A DNA stretch of 64,000 bases from Lachnospiraceae bacterium (GTDB lineage: Bacteria; Bacillota; Clostridia; Lachnospirales; Lachnospiraceae). Below are positions 24,517-31,799 of the stretch, in pieces. A program made the position numbers and the translations under genes. The notes beneath the pieces are model-generated. The model made no database searches. It was not told the DNA's origin and worked only from the letters and a program-made list of their open reading frames with translations. The stretch lies in NCBI GenBank assembly GCA_028689655.1, contig JAQVCT010000006.1, positions 62,001 through 126,000 of the forward strand. Direction: 5' to 3'. Numbering within the stretch: the first letter of the stretch is position 1; each line of letters begins with the position of its first letter.

Positions 24517-25935
24517 ATGGATTTGTTTTTCACTGCGGTCAAAGCGTTCTTTGACACATTTAGTGCAGTAGTATTCGTGCCGGTAATCATGTTTATTATT
24601 AACCTGGCATTTAAGGTAAAACCTAAAAAAGCATTTATTTCAGCACTTTCAGCAGGCGTTGGTTTACAGGGATTTAACCTGGTTATTGGCGCTTACAGCC
24701 CAATCATCGAACCAATCATTACCAGAATGGTAGAATCAAGTGGCGTTAACCTTCCGGTATATGATGCGGGATGGCCTAACACTTCGGTAGTGGCTTATTC
24801 CACTCAGGCTGGTATGGTATTCGTAGTAATCGCAATCGCACTTCAGGTTGTATTATTCCTTACCAAATTTACCACGATTTTTCAGGCAGGTGATTTATGG
24901 AATAACTATTCCTATTTCTGCTGGGGATCGATGATTTACATTTTAACAAAGAATATTGTACTGGCAATCGGTCTTATGACAATGCAGTTGTTGATTACTT
25001 TGTTGATCACAGAGATCATTGCAAAACGCTGGTCGACTTACTATAATTATCCGGGTTGTACGATTGCTTCCTTACATACGGCGACAGTGGCGGTAATAGC
25101 GATTCCGTTGAACTGGTTCATGAACAAGATCGGTTTATATAAATTTGAAGTAGATCCGGAAGGTATGCGTAAAAAATTAGGGTTCATTGGTGAGCCGATG
25201 ACCTTAGGTCTTATGCTTGGTATTATCATTGGTTTTGTAGGAAACATTACAAGACTGGGAACGTTGGCTGCATGGGGCGAGATTCTTGCCTGTGGTGTTG
25301 CTACATCAGCAGTTATGTCAGTATTTCCTAAGATTTCATCCATTTTCTCAGGAGCTTTCTCAGCTATTACAGAAGCAACTAAGAAAACGACAAAAGGTGT
25401 TAGCGGAGAATGGTATCTGGCAGTTAACGATGCAACAGGATATGGTGAAACAGCCACATTAGTATCCGGTTTGCTGACAATGCCTATTATCTTATTCTTA
25501 TCCTTCGTTCTTCCAGGGAATACAACACTTCCTATGGTTGACTTGGTTGCCATTCCATATTGTATACAACCAATGGTAGCTATGGCTAATGGTAACGTAT
25601 TAAAATCTGTAATTGGTGCAACACTTATCTGCATCATCTTCGTATATGTTTGCTCCGCTTGCGGTTCAACATTTACAGAAGTTGTGAAAGAAGCAGGTGG
25701 TACACTTGGAACAGGCGGAGCTATGATGGTTACATCTCTTATCATCATCGGACAGCCAATTGGTTATATTACCTTCCGAATATTTGCATCGCAGAATCCG
25801 ATTGCGATCATTGCGTTGGTAGTTGTATATGCAGTATGCTATGTATTAGTAAGAAAGAACAAAGAAAAGATTTACGCATTCCTTGAAGAGCAGGCTCTTA
25901 ATCCTTCAGGAAAGAAACAAGCAGCAGCTGAATAA
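24517..25935 (+). CDS. PTS IIC component, galactitol type
   Basis: This 472-residue integral membrane permease of the GatC/SgcC family has about 10-12 hydrophobic segments. Landmarks are FSAVVFVPVIMFIINLAF near the N-terminus, DAGWPNTSVVAYSTQAG, the polar QAGDLWNNYSYFCWGS loop, NDATGYGETATLVSG, and LPGNTTLPMVDLVAIPY. Galactitol-type IIC proteins transport hexitols, pentitols (Listeria D-arabitol and xylitol) and other non-glucose substrates. With the RLP beside it, a sugar acid or branched polyol is a reasonable guess. AAGGAGGG precedes the start and a terminator follows the gene. Confidence 0.92.
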   Translation: MDLFFTAVKAFFDTFSAVVFVPVIMFIINLAFKVKPKKAFISALSAGVGLQGFNLVIGAYSPIIEPIITRMVESSGVNLPVYDAGWPNTSVVAYSTQAGMVFVVIAIALQVVLFLTKFTTIFQAGDLWNNYSYFCWGSMIYILTKNIVLAIGLMTMQLLITLLITEIIAKRWSTYYNYPGCTIASLHTATVAVIAIPLNWFMNKIGLYKFEVDPEGMRKKLGFIGEPMTLGLMLGIIIGFVGNITRLGTLAAWGEILACGVATSAVMSVFPKISSIFSGAFSAITEATKKTTKGVSGEWYLAVNDATGYGETATLVSGLLTMPIILFLSFVLPGNTTLPMVDLVAIPYCIQPMVAMANGNVLKSVIGATLICIIFVYVCSACGSTFTEVVKEAGGTLGTGGAMMVTSLIIIGQPIGYITFRIFASQNPIAIIALVVVYAVCYVLVRKNKEKIYAFLEEQALNPSGKKQAAAE

Positions 25936-25947
25936 ATCAATATTTTT

Positions 25948-25988
25948 ACTGCACTGTATTATATATTATGCAGTGCAGTATTTTTTTT
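25948..25988 (+). terminator. Terminator between IIC and EI
   Basis: ACTGCACTG (25948-25956) and CAGTGCAGT (25971-25979) form a 9-bp stem followed by eight T. EI and HPr therefore depend on readthrough or on their own promoter. Confidence 0.88.
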
Positions 25989-26018
25989 AAAATGTTCAAA
26001 ATATAAATGAAAGAGTAA

Positions 26019-26037
26019 CGATTATGTTCAATAATCG
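26019..26037 (+). other. Small hairpin in the EI leader
   Basis: CGATTAT and ATAATCG (7 bp, GTTCA loop) lie directly before the ribosome site GGTGAGG of the EI gene. The hairpin could modulate translation. No clear promoter is seen in the 63 bp between the terminator and the EI start. Confidence 0.4.
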
Positions 26038-26051
26038 GTGAGGTACAGATT

Positions 26052-27776
26052 ATGAAAAGCTATAAAGGAAATCCTGTGTCAAAAGGTGTTGAAATAGGAA
26101 AAGTTTATAAATATGTACCATACCATGCATCAGTAGGAGAAGAGCTGATAGAAGAAGCTCAAGTGGCAGATGAATTGCAGAAGTATGGAGATGCAAAAGA
26201 AAAAGCACTTCATGAATTGAATCGTTTAAAAGAAAGCATGGGAAAATCTGACCAGGATAAAGCAGCTATCCTGGGTGCACATATAGAGATTTTAAAAGAT
26301 CCGGCAATGGATCAGCAAATTGGAAAATTTATTAAGAAAAAAATGTATAATGCAAAATATGCAATAGATGCATCCTATAAGATGTTCATAGGTATGCTGG
26401 AAAAGGTACAGGATGATCTGATTCGTGAGAGAATCGCGGATATGAAGGATGTACGGAACAGAACATTGAGATGTTTGGATGGGGAACCGGAGAAAAATCT
26501 CAGTACCTTATCAGAGCCGGTGATCGTCATAGCGAAGGACCTGCTCCCATCGGATACAGCTTCTCTAAACAGGAAGATGGTTTTGGGAATTATTACTGAG
26601 GTGGGTGGTGCCACTTCCCATACCGCTATTATCGCCAGAAGCTATGAGATACCGGCTATTTTAGGTGTTAAAAATGCCATGGAGTTATTCGTGGATGGAG
26701 AAGAAGTGATCATAGATGCAATAGCAGGAAATGTCCTTACCCAGATAGAGGAAGAGATTCGTCAGGATTATGACAAAAAGTCCCGGATTTTCAAAGAGCA
26801 GGCTCTGGATACGAAAAAATATCTTCATGTAGAACCAGTGACAAAAGATGGAGAAAGAATTTATGTAAATCTAAATATTGGTTCCACCAGCGAAGAGGAA
26901 TTAGAACATGCAGTAGTCAGTGATGGCGTGGGATTGTTTCGTTCGGAATTTCTCTATATGGGAAGAGACAAACTCCCGGATGAGGAAGAACAGTATAAGA
27001 TCTATACGAAGGTGTTGGAAGCGTTTGCGGGTAAGACTGTTATCTTACGAACCATGGATATTGGAGGAGATAAAAAACTGGATTGCATGGAACTCCCTGT
27101 TGAAGAAAATCCATTTTTAGGAAAAAGAGCACTGCGGCTCAGCTTTGCCTATCCGGATATCTTCCTGACACAGTTAAAAGCAGCACTGCGTGCAGCAGTA
27201 AATGGAGATTTATGGATCATGTTCCCTATGGTGGAAAGCATGGACGATATCAGACGTGCAAAGCAATATGTAGAACAGGCGAAAAAGGAATTGAGTGACG
27301 CATGTGTTCCCTATGGTTCTGTGAAAATTGGTATTATGGTAGAGATTCCCTCTATTGCAGTGATTGCTGAGCAGGCAGCAAAGGAAGTGGATTTTGCCAG
27401 CATTGGAACCAACGATCTCACACAGTATACACTGGCCGTTGACAGAATGAATCCGGAATTAGGTGATTTCTATCAGAAATATCATCCGGCAGTTCTCAAA
27501 TTAATACGAAATGTAATAGAACAGTTCAATAAAGCAGGAAAACACGTAGGCGTATGTGGAGAACTTGGGGGAGATGAATTGGGATCTGTGATACTCATGG
27601 GATTTGGATTGAGACAACTCAGTATGGGATATGCGTCCGTGGCACAGATCAAGAAGATTATTACGAACATTACCATAGAGGACACAAAGGGAATTGCAGA
27701 CAATGTGTGTGCCATGAGCACTTCAGCAGAAATCGAAGCATATGTAACAGGCGAATTAAAAGCAAAAGGCTTATAA
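26052..27776 (+). CDS. ptsI: PTS Enzyme I (phosphoenolpyruvate-protein phosphotransferase)
   Basis: This 574-residue enzyme transfers phosphate from phosphoenolpyruvate to HPr. The phospho-His lies in GGATSHTAIIARSYEIPAIL (about 184-203). The PEP-binding barrel shows GLFRSEFLYMGRD (about 295-307), RTMDIGGDK, GKRALRLSF, MFPMVES, GIMVEIPS and the active-site Cys region GVCGELGGD (about 503-511). The length is normal. An EI inside a sugar-specific PTS cluster may be the only EI of this organism or a dedicated second copy; the window cannot tell. Confidence 0.95.
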   Translation: MKSYKGNPVSKGVEIGKVYKYVPYHASVGEELIEEAQVADELQKYGDAKEKALHELNRLKESMGKSDQDKAAILGAHIEILKDPAMDQQIGKFIKKKMYNAKYAIDASYKMFIGMLEKVQDDLIRERIADMKDVRNRTLRCLDGEPEKNLSTLSEPVIVIAKDLLPSDTASLNRKMVLGIITEVGGATSHTAIIARSYEIPAILGVKNAMELFVDGEEVIIDAIAGNVLTQIEEEIRQDYDKKSRIFKEQALDTKKYLHVEPVTKDGERIYVNLNIGSTSEEELEHAVVSDGVGLFRSEFLYMGRDKLPDEEEQYKIYTKVLEAFAGKTVILRTMDIGGDKKLDCMELPVEENPFLGKRALRLSFAYPDIFLTQLKAALRAAVNGDLWIMFPMVESMDDIRRAKQYVEQAKKELSDACVPYGSVKIGIMVEIPSIAVIAEQAAKEVDFASIGTNDLTQYTLAVDRMNPELGDFYQKYHPAVLKLIRNVIEQFNKAGKHVGVCGELGGDELGSVILMGFGLRQLSMGYASVAQIKKIITNITIEDTKGIADNVCAMSTSAEIEAYVTGELKAKGL

Positions 27777-27808
27777 AAAATAGTTTGATAAAATAGGGAG
27801 AAAATATT

Positions 27809-28078
27809 ATGACAACAAAAACAGCAAAAATAATCAATAAAACAGGATTACACGCAAGACCCGCATCAGATTTTGTACAGGCAGCAGGAAAATTTGACGC
27901 AGAGATTACCATTAAAAGAGTGGGTGATGATGAAGAGGCAAACGCAAAAAGTATTATTTTCCTTCTCTCATTAGGATTATGCCAGGATGAAGAAGTAGAA
28001 ATCAGCGCTGATGGAGAAGACGAAGCAGAAGCAGTAGACAAATTAATCGAATTAATTAATTCGGGTTTTGGAGAATAA
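27809..28078 (+). CDS. ptsH: Phosphocarrier protein HPr
   Basis: This 89-residue HPr carries the EI phosphorylation site in NKTGLHARPASDFVQAA (His about 15). The regulatory serine region reads ANAKSIIFLLSLGL (Ser about 46), so HPr kinase control is plausible; canonical HPr has AKSIMGVMSLG, and the IIFLLS variation resembles paralogous HPr proteins. It follows EI by 32 bp with GGGAG before the start. Confidence 0.93.
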   Translation: MTTKTAKIINKTGLHARPASDFVQAAGKFDAEITIKRVGDDEEANAKSIIFLLSLGLCQDEEVEISADGEDEAEAVDKLIELINSGFGE

Positions 28079-28081
28079 AGA

Positions 28082-28630
28082 ATGGATAAAGACATAAGAC
28101 TTGTTTTTAAATTCAAGATGTCTGTTCAGCATTATAGGAAAATGATGGAAAGTAAGACCTTTGGGAATTTTGTTCCGCTGAGAATTTTGCTGGTGCTGGC
28201 ATGGATTTTATTTACAGTGCTATTTGTCCTGGACGTATCCGGCAGGATAGAACTCACGCAGGTAGTGCACGTTTGTGCATTACTTGTGATGGTGGCGATT
28301 CCGGCAGCATGGCTGACGATGGAGATCAATATCTTCAAGTACAGCAATGCGTATCGGGAAGGCTTTATGGCAGAGAGACAGATTGCCGTAGACAAAGAAG
28401 GGTTCACATTCACCAATGTCACGGATCATATGAGTGGAAATAACAGCTGGGATGAAATAAGCAAAATAGAAGAGCTGAAGGACGTATTTCTCATCCAGAT
28501 AAATAAAAAAGAACAAGTGATCTTACCTAAAAAGAGCATGGGCGATAACAGAAAAATAGGAATTTTCAAGGAAATGGTCAATGAAAATATTCCAACTCAT
28601 TTTTATCCAATGAAAAATAGAAATAAGTAG
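28082..28630 (+). CDS. YcxB-like membrane protein
   Basis: This 182-residue protein has two hydrophobic helices (about 31-52 and 58-80) followed by a C-terminal soluble domain with DKEGFTFTNVTDHMSGNNSWDEISKI and VILPKKSM, the usual pattern of YcxB-like proteins of unknown function. It starts 3 bp after HPr, so it is co-transcribed with the PTS. Its stop codon abuts the stop of the convergent DeoR gene with no intergenic base. Confidence 0.75.
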   Translation: MDKDIRLVFKFKMSVQHYRKMMESKTFGNFVPLRILLVLAWILFTVLFVLDVSGRIELTQVVHVCALLVMVAIPAAWLTMEINIFKYSNAYREGFMAERQIAVDKEGFTFTNVTDHMSGNNSWDEISKIEELKDVFLIQINKKEQVILPKKSMGDNRKIGIFKEMVNENIPTHFYPMKNRNK

Positions 28631-29398
28631 TTAGGATTCCTTGGCATGACAGTAGCGGACATTATGCTTCTGGAAGAGCGTAAGCCACTCATCTGTTGGC
28701 TCATAATCTGAGACGATATAATCCACATCATCATAATCACAGATATGTACGAAAGAGGTGTGATTAAACTTGGAGTAATCTGCGATTACATAGATTTCCT
28801 TACTTCTGCGAATAGCAATCTGGCGAATCTCAGCGATAGATTCAATAGAATCTGTGATGCCATTCTCTAAGGAAAGGGTACGACAGGAAACAAAGGCTTT
28901 ATCGAGATAATATTTTTGAAGCGTAAGATTAGAGTTCAAACCGCCGAAAGCCTGGTCTACAGAAGAGTAATTACCTCCAATAGCAATCAGACGAATGTTT
29001 GGCTTGTCATGTAATTCATTGATGATGAGAAGCGAATTTGTCATAACGGTGAGACGCATATCAGAGATCTCTTTTGCAAGAGCCAGAGAAGTAGTGGAGG
29101 AGTCGATGAACAGGGAGTCACCATTATGGATGAATTGTTTACTGCATCGGGCAATGGATGCCTTGCTTTGAACATAGGCAGATTTTCGCAGATTTAGATC
29201 TACGTTATTTTCTACACCATCCTGTATGAAAGCACCTCCGTAGGTTCTAATGAGAACGCCTTCCTCTTCTAATTGTTTCAGATCACGGCGTATTGTTTCT
29301 TCAGTTACAGAGAAACGTTTGGATAATTCTGTAACAGTAATACTTTTTTTATCAAGAATAATGTCTTTTATTTCGTTTTTTCGTGTAATTGCCAGCAT
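28631..29398 (-). CDS. DeoR-family transcriptional regulator
   Basis: This repressor of about 255 residues has an N-terminal DeoR winged helix (about 1-55; SVTELSKRFSVTEETIRRDLKQL and the GVLIRTYGGA wing) and a C-terminal sugar-phosphate sensor with DSSTTSLALAKEI, VMTNSLLIINEL and ADYSKF. I choose the second ATG (29398), which has CAGGAG 6 nt upstream; the first (29416) has no ribosome site. It is divergent from the class II aldolase gene and convergent with the PTS operon, and is the likely local regulator, sensing a phosphorylated intermediate. Confidence 0.9.
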   Translation of the reverse strand: MLAITRKNEIKDIILDKKSITVTELSKRFSVTEETIRRDLKQLEEEGVLIRTYGGAFIQDGVENNVDLNLRKSAYVQSKASIARCSKQFIHNGDSLFIDSSTTSLALAKEISDMRLTVMTNSLLIINELHDKPNIRLIAIGGNYSSVDQAFGGLNSNLTLQKYYLDKAFVSCRTLSLENGITDSIESIAEIRQIAIRRSKEIYVIADYSKFNHTSFVHICDYDDVDYIVSDYEPTDEWLTLFQKHNVRYCHAKES

Positions 29399-29494
29399 AG
29401 TTTGCTCCTGTTCCATGTTTTATACATACAATTATATAATATAAGTTATTAAAAAAACAGTAGTTTTAGAAACTTTTTGAGAGGAGAAAGAGGT

Positions 29495-30277
29495 ATGTCT
29501 GATGAAAAAAAATATATGACAGACGAGGAAGCCAAGGAGGCAATTCTTGATATTGGGAGGAGAATGTATCTGAGGGATTTCGTATCGTCTAATGATGGAA
29601 ATATCAGCGTTAAAGTGAGTGATACAGAATTATGGGCAACGCCTACCGGCGTTTCAAAAGGCTATATAAAAATAGAGCAGCTGGTAAAAATGGATATGGA
29701 TGGAAATGTGCTGGAGGGAACTGCCAAACCATCCTCAGAGATCAAGATGCATCTGGGAGTATATAAGGAGGATCCGACAGTACAGGCTGTGACACATGCA
29801 CATCCACTGGTAGCCACGGCACTATCCATCGCGGGAATATCACTCAATAAGGCAGTAAATACAGAGGCAGTCTTATCTCTGGGCAATATCGGTGTTGCGG
29901 AATATGCCACACCGGGCACCTATGAAGTACCGGACTCCATCGCATCATATGTAAAGGATAAAAATGGAGTAATGCTGGCCAATCATGGAGCATTAACCTG
30001 GGGAGACAGTATATATCAGGCGTTTTACGCATTGGAATCACTTGAAAACTGCGCAAAATCAGAAGTGCTGACCCATTACATATTAGGAAAACAGAATTAT
30101 CTGAGTGATAATCAAGTAGCGACATTAATGGAAGTCAGAGAAAAATTAGGAATCAAAAAAGGTGGTATTCCCGTATATACAAAGGAAAATCCAAATCCGG
30201 AATCATCTGATAAAGAGAATCAGTTCATAGAAAAAATAGCAAGAAGAGTAGCGGATATTTTAAAGGAAGAGAAGTAA
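29495..30277 (+). CDS. Class II aldolase (fuculose-phosphate aldolase family) with C-terminal tail
   Basis: This 260-residue zinc aldolase/decarboxylase-family protein shows NDGNISVKV, TPTGVSKGYI, the acid PSSEIKMHLGVY (Glu about 73), the zinc His pair HAHP (about 93-95) and LANHGALTWG (third His). Relatives cleave fuculose or rhamnulose 1-phosphate to DHAP, or decarboxylate 3-oxo-tetronate 4-phosphate. The catalytic domain ends near 215; then come a Pro/Asn/Ser-rich linker and an amphipathic helix, NQFIEKIARRVADILKEEK, very like microcompartment encapsulation peptides. The start is ATG 29495 with AGGAG 8 bp upstream. It is divergent from the DeoR gene. Confidence 0.88.
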   Translation: MSDEKKYMTDEEAKEAILDIGRRMYLRDFVSSNDGNISVKVSDTELWATPTGVSKGYIKIEQLVKMDMDGNVLEGTAKPSSEIKMHLGVYKEDPTVQAVTHAHPLVATALSIAGISLNKAVNTEAVLSLGNIGVAEYATPGTYEVPDSIASYVKDKNGVMLANHGALTWGDSIYQAFYALESLENCAKSEVLTHYILGKQNYLSDNQVATLMEVREKLGIKKGGIPVYTKENPNPESSDKENQFIEKIARRVADILKEEK

Positions 30278-30332
30278 GAATCACAAATCAAAAGATCAAT
30301 TCATTTTAAAAAGAATAATTAGCCATCCCTCT

Positions 30333-30370
30333 GGCGTTGTCTTCCACTCTCCGAAGGCAGCGCCTTTTTT
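30333..30370 (+). terminator. Terminator after the aldolase gene
   Basis: A GC-rich stem (GGCGTTGTCTTC with GAAGGCAGCGCC, two G-U/mismatch positions) is followed by six T. Confidence 0.88.
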
Positions 30371-30429
30371 GCACTTAAGAATAGAAAGCTATGGACAACT
30401 GAATTGTAAAAGTGGATAATAAAGAAAAT

Positions 30430-30526
30430 GTAACTATTCAGAGCCAGGTAAATTCATAAAAATATGCGAATCATGCTTGCATGAGTGAGCTGATTTTTGT
30501 AAATTTATTTGGCTCTGAATAGTTAC
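30430..30526. repeat. MITE-like palindromic element, compact copy
   Basis: It has perfect 17-bp terminal inverted repeats, GTAACTATTCAGAGCCA (30430-30446) and TGGCTCTGAATAGTTAC (30510-30526), around a 63-bp core that is itself largely self-complementary (AAAAAT/ATTTTT, CATGC/GCATG). Its left 80 bp match the element at 10999. No target duplication is obvious. Confidence 0.8.
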
Positions 30527-30560
30527 CAGAATAAATACAGATAAGGGAGGAACGATATCC

Positions 30561-31580
30561 ATGGAAAAAGTCACATTAGGAAGAACGGGATTGGAAGTTA
30601 CGAAAAACGGATTTGGCGCTCTGCCCATCCAGCGTATCAGTAAGGATGAGGCAGTCTATTTATTGCAGAAAGCGTTTTATCATGGCATCAATTATTTTGA
30701 CACCGCCAGATGGTATACGGACAGTGAAGAGAAGCTGGGAGCCGCCTTTGCCCACATCAGAGAGCGACTGATTATCAGTACCAAGACAGGTGCGGACAAT
30801 GCCGCTGATTTCCGGAAGGATCTGGAGACGAGTTTGACGAACTTACAGACAGATTATATCGATATCTATCAATTTCATAATCCGGCAGTCTGTCCAAAGC
30901 CAGGGGATGGATCGGGACTATATGAAGCCATGGTGGAGGCAAAGGAGCAGGGGAAGATCAGGCATATCGGCATCACCAATCATCGAATTGCAGTTGCAAA
31001 GGAAGCTATAGAGTCCGGATTATATGAGACCTTACAGTTCCCATTCTGTTACCTGGCATCGGAGCCGGATCTGGAGATCGTACAGTCCTGCAAAGACCAT
31101 GATATGGGATTTATCGCTATGAAAGCATTGTCCGGCGGTTTGATTACAGACGCTGCACTTGCCTATGCGTATCTCGCACAGGAGCAGTTCGGCCATGTGG
31201 CACCCATCTGGGGTGTACAGAGAGAAAATGAGCTGGATGAATTCTTATCCTTTCAGGAGACACCGCCTGTGCTGACACCGGAGAGAAATGCACAGATTGC
31301 AAAAGATAAAGAGCAGCTGGCAGGAGATTTTTGCAGAGGTTGTGGCTACTGTATGCCATGTCCGGCGGGAATCGAGATCAATAACTGCGCCAGAATGAGC
31401 CTGCTGCTCCGCCGTGCACCACAGGATGGATATCTGTCGGAAGAGTGGCAGCAGAAGATGGCGAAGATCGATGAATGCCTTCACTGTGGAAAGTGTATGA
31501 GCAAATGCCCCTACGGATTGCATACGCCGGATCTTCTAAAGAAGAATTATGAAGATTATAAGACATTTATCAGGAAATAA
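30561..31580 (+). CDS. Aldo/keto reductase with C-terminal 4Fe-4S ferredoxin domain
   Basis: This 339-residue fusion has residues 1-260 forming an AKR barrel with NYFDTARWYTDSEEKLG (catalytic Asp/Tyr), ISTKTGA (Lys) and YQFHNP (His), while the C-terminal part carries two clusters: CRGCGYCMPCPAGI and CLHCGKCMSKCPYG. Such proteins are common in anaerobes and link NAD(P)H or ferredoxin electrons to carbonyl reduction; the substrate is unknown. A GGGAGG site lies 12 bp upstream. It stands alone between the MITE-like element and metG. Confidence 0.9.
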   Translation: MEKVTLGRTGLEVTKNGFGALPIQRISKDEAVYLLQKAFYHGINYFDTARWYTDSEEKLGAAFAHIRERLIISTKTGADNAADFRKDLETSLTNLQTDYIDIYQFHNPAVCPKPGDGSGLYEAMVEAKEQGKIRHIGITNHRIAVAKEAIESGLYETLQFPFCYLASEPDLEIVQSCKDHDMGFIAMKALSGGLITDAALAYAYLAQEQFGHVAPIWGVQRENELDEFLSFQETPPVLTPERNAQIAKDKEQLAGDFCRGCGYCMPCPAGIEINNCARMSLLLRRAPQDGYLSEEWQQKMAKIDECLHCGKCMSKCPYGLHTPDLLKKNYEDYKTFIRK

Positions 31581-31606
31581 ACTGACAAAATTCAGAGGTT
31601 GTGAAA

Positions 31607-31635
31607 TTGACAATCATGTATAGCTGTGTTACTCT
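31607..31635 (+). promoter_or_regulatory. metG promoter
   Basis: TTGACA (31607-31612), 17 bp, TACTCT (31630-31635). About 90 bp downstream the leader forms an attenuator-like hairpin. Confidence 0.5.
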
Positions 31636-31724
31636 AAATTAGTAGTAAAAGCGTTGATTTTTCAGTATTTATAGAGAGTTTTCTTTGGGAAAAAGAGAGA
31701 ACAGAAGAGATAATACGATATGAT

Positions 31725-31761
31725 CGTCTTCTCGAAGCTTAGGCGATGGGAAGACGTTTTT
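31725..31761 (+). terminator. Attenuator-like hairpin in the metG leader
   Basis: CGTCTTC (31725-31731) pairs with GAAGACG (31750-31756), with TCG/CGA inside, followed by five T. It lies 39 bp before the metG start, so transcription may be attenuated. The T-box consensus (AGGGTGGNACC) was not found. Confidence 0.6.
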
Positions 31762-31799
31762 CTATCAGAAATGTATGACGAGTAAAAGGAGATTATGAA

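Noticed and set aside
25047..25748. 233-codon minus-strand frame inside the PTS IIC gene
   Set aside because: It is antisense to a clear IIC gene and its Pro/Ser/Thr-rich content is typical of a shadow frame.
23333..31580. Bacterial microcompartment locus
   Set aside because: Only a tail resembling an encapsulation peptide is seen; no shell protein gene occurs in the window.
31581..31799. T-box riboswitch before metG
   Set aside because: The conserved T-box sequence (AGGGTGGNACC) is not found; only an attenuator-like hairpin is visible.
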